Shown here: positions 61,763 through 64,000 of the stretch, piece after piece | Layout: each line of letters starts with the position of its first letter | Position numbering within the stretch: the first letter of the stretch is position 1 | Source of the DNA: Bradyrhizobium sp. ISRA464 | GTDB lineage: Bacteria > Pseudomonadota > Alphaproteobacteria > Rhizobiales > Xanthobacteraceae | Length of the DNA stretch: 64,000 nucleotides | Direction: 5' to 3' | Assembly (NCBI RefSeq): GCF_029910095.1 | Contig: NZ_CP094526.1 | Span: 4,402,001 to 4,466,000 of the forward strand | Program-made: the position numbers and the translations under genes | The notes under the pieces: generated by a model | Told to the model about the DNA's origin: nothing | Database searches by the model: none | Seen by the model: the letters and a program-made list of their open reading frames with translations, nothing else

Positions 61763-62998
61763 CTATCGTGTTGCGTCGTGCCCGACCTCGCCTGTGATGA
61801 CGTCGCCGAACAACTCCCACGCCTCGCCGTTGAACTTCATGAGCTGCATCTGCTCGATCGGAAAGTAGTCGTCGGGCGCGGTGTTGACCATGATGCCGGG
61901 CAGCATCAGGTCGGAGTGAAAGTTCTTCAGGTTCGCGGCCTGCTTCATCACGTTTTCACGGGTGAGATTGTCGCCGCACTGCTTCAGCACCTGCACCATC
62001 GCCTCGGCCTGCACATAGCCGTAGATGTTGTTGGCGTTGGCCTTGTCGCCGTCGGGATAGTACTTGTCCATGAAGGCGCGCCAGCTCTGCACGGCGGGAT
62101 CCTTGTCCCAGGTCGGATCGGTCGGGTCCTTCAGATAGGCCGTCGAGATGATGCCCTTGGAAAATTCAAGGCCCGCCGGCTTCAACACCGAGGCGACCGA
62201 GGTCGCGGTGTTGGCGAGGAAGAACTTCGGCTTCCAGCCGAGTTCGCCGACCTTGCGGATCGCCTGCGCCGATCCCTTCGGCGCAGCCCAGGAGAAGAAG
62301 ATGTCCGCGCCCGAATCATGCAGCGCAACGATCTGCGAATCGATCGAGGGATCGCTGACCTCGTAGGACTTGTCGGCGATGATCATGCTGACCTTGTCGC
62401 CGAGCCCGTCCTTCAGCCCCTTGAACTGATCCTTGCCGGCATCGTCGTTCTGCCAGAACACCGCAATCTTGCTGTTGGGGAATTTGTCGCGAATGTATTT
62501 GGCGTAGATGCGCCCCTCGCTCTGGTAGTTGGGCTGGAAGCCCATCGTCCAGGGAAAATTCTTGGGGTCTCCGAACTTGGTACCGCCGGAGGCGACGAAG
62601 AGCTGCGGCACCTTTTTTGCATTCATGTATTTCATGATCGCCGAGTTGGACGGCGTACCCAACGCCTGAAAAATCAGCAGCACCTCGTCGCTCTCGACAA
62701 GCTTGCGCGCCTGCTCGATCGCCTTCGGCGGCGAATAGGCGTCGTCGTAGCTGATGAAGTTGATCTTGCGGCCGTTGATACCGCCCTGATCGTTGATCAT
62801 CTTGAAGAACGCCGCCTCGGTCTTGCCGATCACGCCGTAGGACGATGCCGGACCGCTGTAGGGCATGATATTGCCGATCTTGATTTCGGTATCGCTCGCG
62901 CCCGGATCGTATTTCTTCTGCGCGTAAGCCGCGGTCGCGATCAGTGCGGCACTTGCGAACGCCACAACCGCGCCAATATATCGAGAACGAGCCGGCAT
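61763..62998 (-). CDS. Periplasmic branched-chain amino acid-type substrate-binding protein
   Basis: 411 residues. A signal peptide (YIGAVVAFASAALIATAAYAQ, cleavage after AYA). The mature protein starts KKYDPGASDTEIKIGNIMPYSGPASSYGVIGKTEAAFFKMIND and contains YDDAYSPPKAIEQARKLVE, the Peripla_BP_6 signature of LivJ/UrtA-type solute receptors. The ligand may be a branched-chain amino acid, urea or an aromatic compound. No permease or ATPase gene is adjacent in the window. ATG 62998 has GGGAG seven nt upstream; an upstream in-frame extension to 63097 is rejected. Divergent from the carbamoyltransferase gene. Confidence 0.92.
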   Translation of the reverse strand: MPARSRYIGAVVAFASAALIATAAYAQKKYDPGASDTEIKIGNIMPYSGPASSYGVIGKTEAAFFKMINDQGGINGRKINFISYDDAYSPPKAIEQARKLVESDEVLLIFQALGTPSNSAIMKYMNAKKVPQLFVASGGTKFGDPKNFPWTMGFQPNYQSEGRIYAKYIRDKFPNSKIAVFWQNDDAGKDQFKGLKDGLGDKVSMIIADKSYEVSDPSIDSQIVALHDSGADIFFSWAAPKGSAQAIRKVGELGWKPKFFLANTATSVASVLKPAGLEFSKGIISTAYLKDPTDPTWDKDPAVQSWRAFMDKYYPDGDKANANNIYGYVQAEAMVQVLKQCGDNLTRENVMKQAANLKNFHSDLMLPGIMVNTAPDDYFPIEQMQLMKFNGEAWELFGDVITGEVGHDATR

Positions 62999-63159
62999 TT
63001 GTTTTCTCCCGATTTTTGTCGTTGGTTTTGGCGGCAACTTTCGCAAGTCACGGAAGTGCTGGCAAGCGCTGGGTTTTTCCGTTGGGCGAAATGGCATTGT
63101 TGCCTGGCGCTATTTGTGATTGATGGTCCGTCGGGGGCTCACAAGTCGAGGCGCTTTGA

Positions 63160-64000
63160 TTGCTTAAACCGGACATCCGTATCGGCCCGCGGCATCCGCG
63201 ATTCGCGGCCGCGGGCTACGAGCTCACGCGCCGGCTCAGCGAGCCCGCGATGGCGCGTCTCGGCTTGCACAAGGCGAACGGCGATTTCGCAAAGCGCACG
63301 ATTGCGTCGATCCGAGAGCGGCTGCAACGCGGCGAGACCGTCTACATCGCGGGCCTGGCCTGCCCCGGCACTCACAATACCGGCGTGGCGCTGGTCGAAG
63401 TCACCCAGAGCGGCGGACCGCGCCTGATCGTCAACAACGAGGAAGAGCGCTTTTCCGGAAAAAAGCACACCAACGAGTTTCCGCAATATGCGCTGGACGA
63501 CATGCGCCAGCTGCTGCGGCGGATGGGTCGCGACATCGGCGACATCGCGGCCTTCGTCACGACGTGGGACTATCCGGCGCTGATGGCGATGCTGATCCGC
63601 ACCTCGTTCGAGGAGGCGCCGGGCAGCTTCAAGCTCTTGCGCGCGCCGATCGCACCGGCGATCAACCTGCGCCAGATGGATCAGGTGCGGCGCCTGTCGC
63701 GCAAGCTCGGGCGGATGTACGGGCTTGGCGAGCAGCTGCCGCTGATCTGCATGCCGCACCACGACAATCACGCATGGTACTCGTTCACCGCCTCTCCCTT
63801 CGCCGACTCGCGCGAGCCCGTCGCGATCGCTGTCCTCGACGGCACCGGAGATGTTGGCTCGATCTCGCTTTATGTCGCCGAGAACGGCGAGATGAAGCAG
63901 CTCTACTGCAACGAGAGTCTGTTTGACTCGCTCGGCGCCTTCTACACCGTGGTCTCCTCCAGCCAGGGCGGCTGGACCTGGCTCTCCAGCGAGGGCCGCT
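63160..64000 (+). CDS. NodU/CmcH-family carbamoyltransferase, N-terminal part (cut by the window edge)
   Basis: At least 280 residues visible in one open frame to the last base. It reads GLACPGTHNTGVALVEVTQS, NNEEERFSGKKHTNEFP (the E-E-E-R-x-S/T-x2-K-H motif), MPHHDNHAWYSF (H-x-D-x2-H metal/nucleotide site) and AVLDGTGDVGSISLY, all typical of O-carbamoyltransferases such as NodU. TTG 63160 is preceded by GAGG 8 nt upstream and directly follows an in-frame TGA; ATG 63250 is the alternative. The N-terminal extension ahead of GETVYIAG (about 50 residues) is longer than in NodU. It carbamoylates a sugar or metabolite hydroxyl. Confidence 0.85.
   Translation, partial: MLKPDIRIGPRHPRFAAAGYELTRRLSEPAMARLGLHKANGDFAKRTIASIRERLQRGETVYIAGLACPGTHNTGVALVEVTQSGGPRLIVNNEEERFSGKKHTNEFPQYALDDMRQLLRRMGRDIGDIAAFVTTWDYPALMAMLIRTSFEEAPGSFKLLRAPIAPAINLRQMDQVRRLSRKLGRMYGLGEQLPLICMPHHDNHAWYSFTASPFADSREPVAIAVLDGTGDVGSISLYVAENGEMKQLYCNESLFDSLGAFYTVVSSSQGGWTWLSSEGR

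Noticed and set aside
61577..63427. A 616-codon plus-strand frame through the substrate-binding protein gene
   Set aside because: It begins in a palindromic repeat and is antisense to a gene with a signal peptide and Peripla_BP_6 motifs.

Overview
The window is chromosomal DNA of a high-GC alphaproteobacterium, most likely Bradyrhizobium or a close relative. This is inferred from gene families and order: a class I PHB synthase plus phasin, an alphaproteobacterial suf operon with its own IscS-like desulfurase, a GlpX-type FBPase, a short type-2 ArgC, topoisomerase IV ParE, an Omp25-like porin, and many palindromic intergenic repeats. No rRNA, tRNA or CRISPR array was recognised.

Layout. 1-9.3 kb is accessory: an M23 peptidase, a cupin gene divergent from a LysR regulator, a HiPIP with a small secreted protein, two IS110-type elements in tandem, a DapA-like aldolase, another cupin, and an AhpD-like protein divergent from a MarR regulator. 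10-19.5 kb is mostly core: lytic transglycosylase, SDR, recJ, a HAD dehalogenase, glpX, hom and a class I aminotransferase. 19.7-32 kb holds phaC, a MAPEG protein, argC overlapping a paiB-like gene that has a candidate arginine-rich leader peptide, an MBL hydrolase, DedA, parE, a porin and an SDR. 32-38 kb holds an FAD monooxygenase, a head-to-head pair of truncated genes (caspase-like and AraC-like), a DEAD helicase and a diguanylate cyclase. 38-46.8 kb is the iron-sulfur assembly operon, with a TfoX-like gene downstream whose 3' end runs through repeats. 47-54 kb has a hydrolase, a frameshifted GST with an SMR exporter behind a triple operator, anmK, tyrS, an MFS transporter and a phasin. 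54-64 kb has a very large AsmA/YhdP-like protein, a peroxiredoxin, a second M23 peptidase, an O-antigen ligase remnant, an ABC substrate-binding protein and the start of a NodU-type carbamoyltransferase.

Most notable: (1) a ~430-bp dispersed repeat present twice (about 11347-11775 and 60986-61410). Its copies differ by paired changes in several hairpins, which points to a structured RNA or single-stranded DNA element. (2) A 24-codon ORF with four consecutive Arg codons plus a Shine-Dalgarno-masking hairpin ahead of paiB-argC. (3) Three copies of a 12-bp palindrome bracketing the promoter of a GST-SMR operon. (4) Inverted repeats just downstream of both IS110 transposase genes. (5) A small membrane protein gene inserted between sufB and sufC.

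Limits: everything was read by eye without alignments or searches. Family names rest on recognised motifs, and starts were chosen by Shine-Dalgarno position and signal peptide placement.
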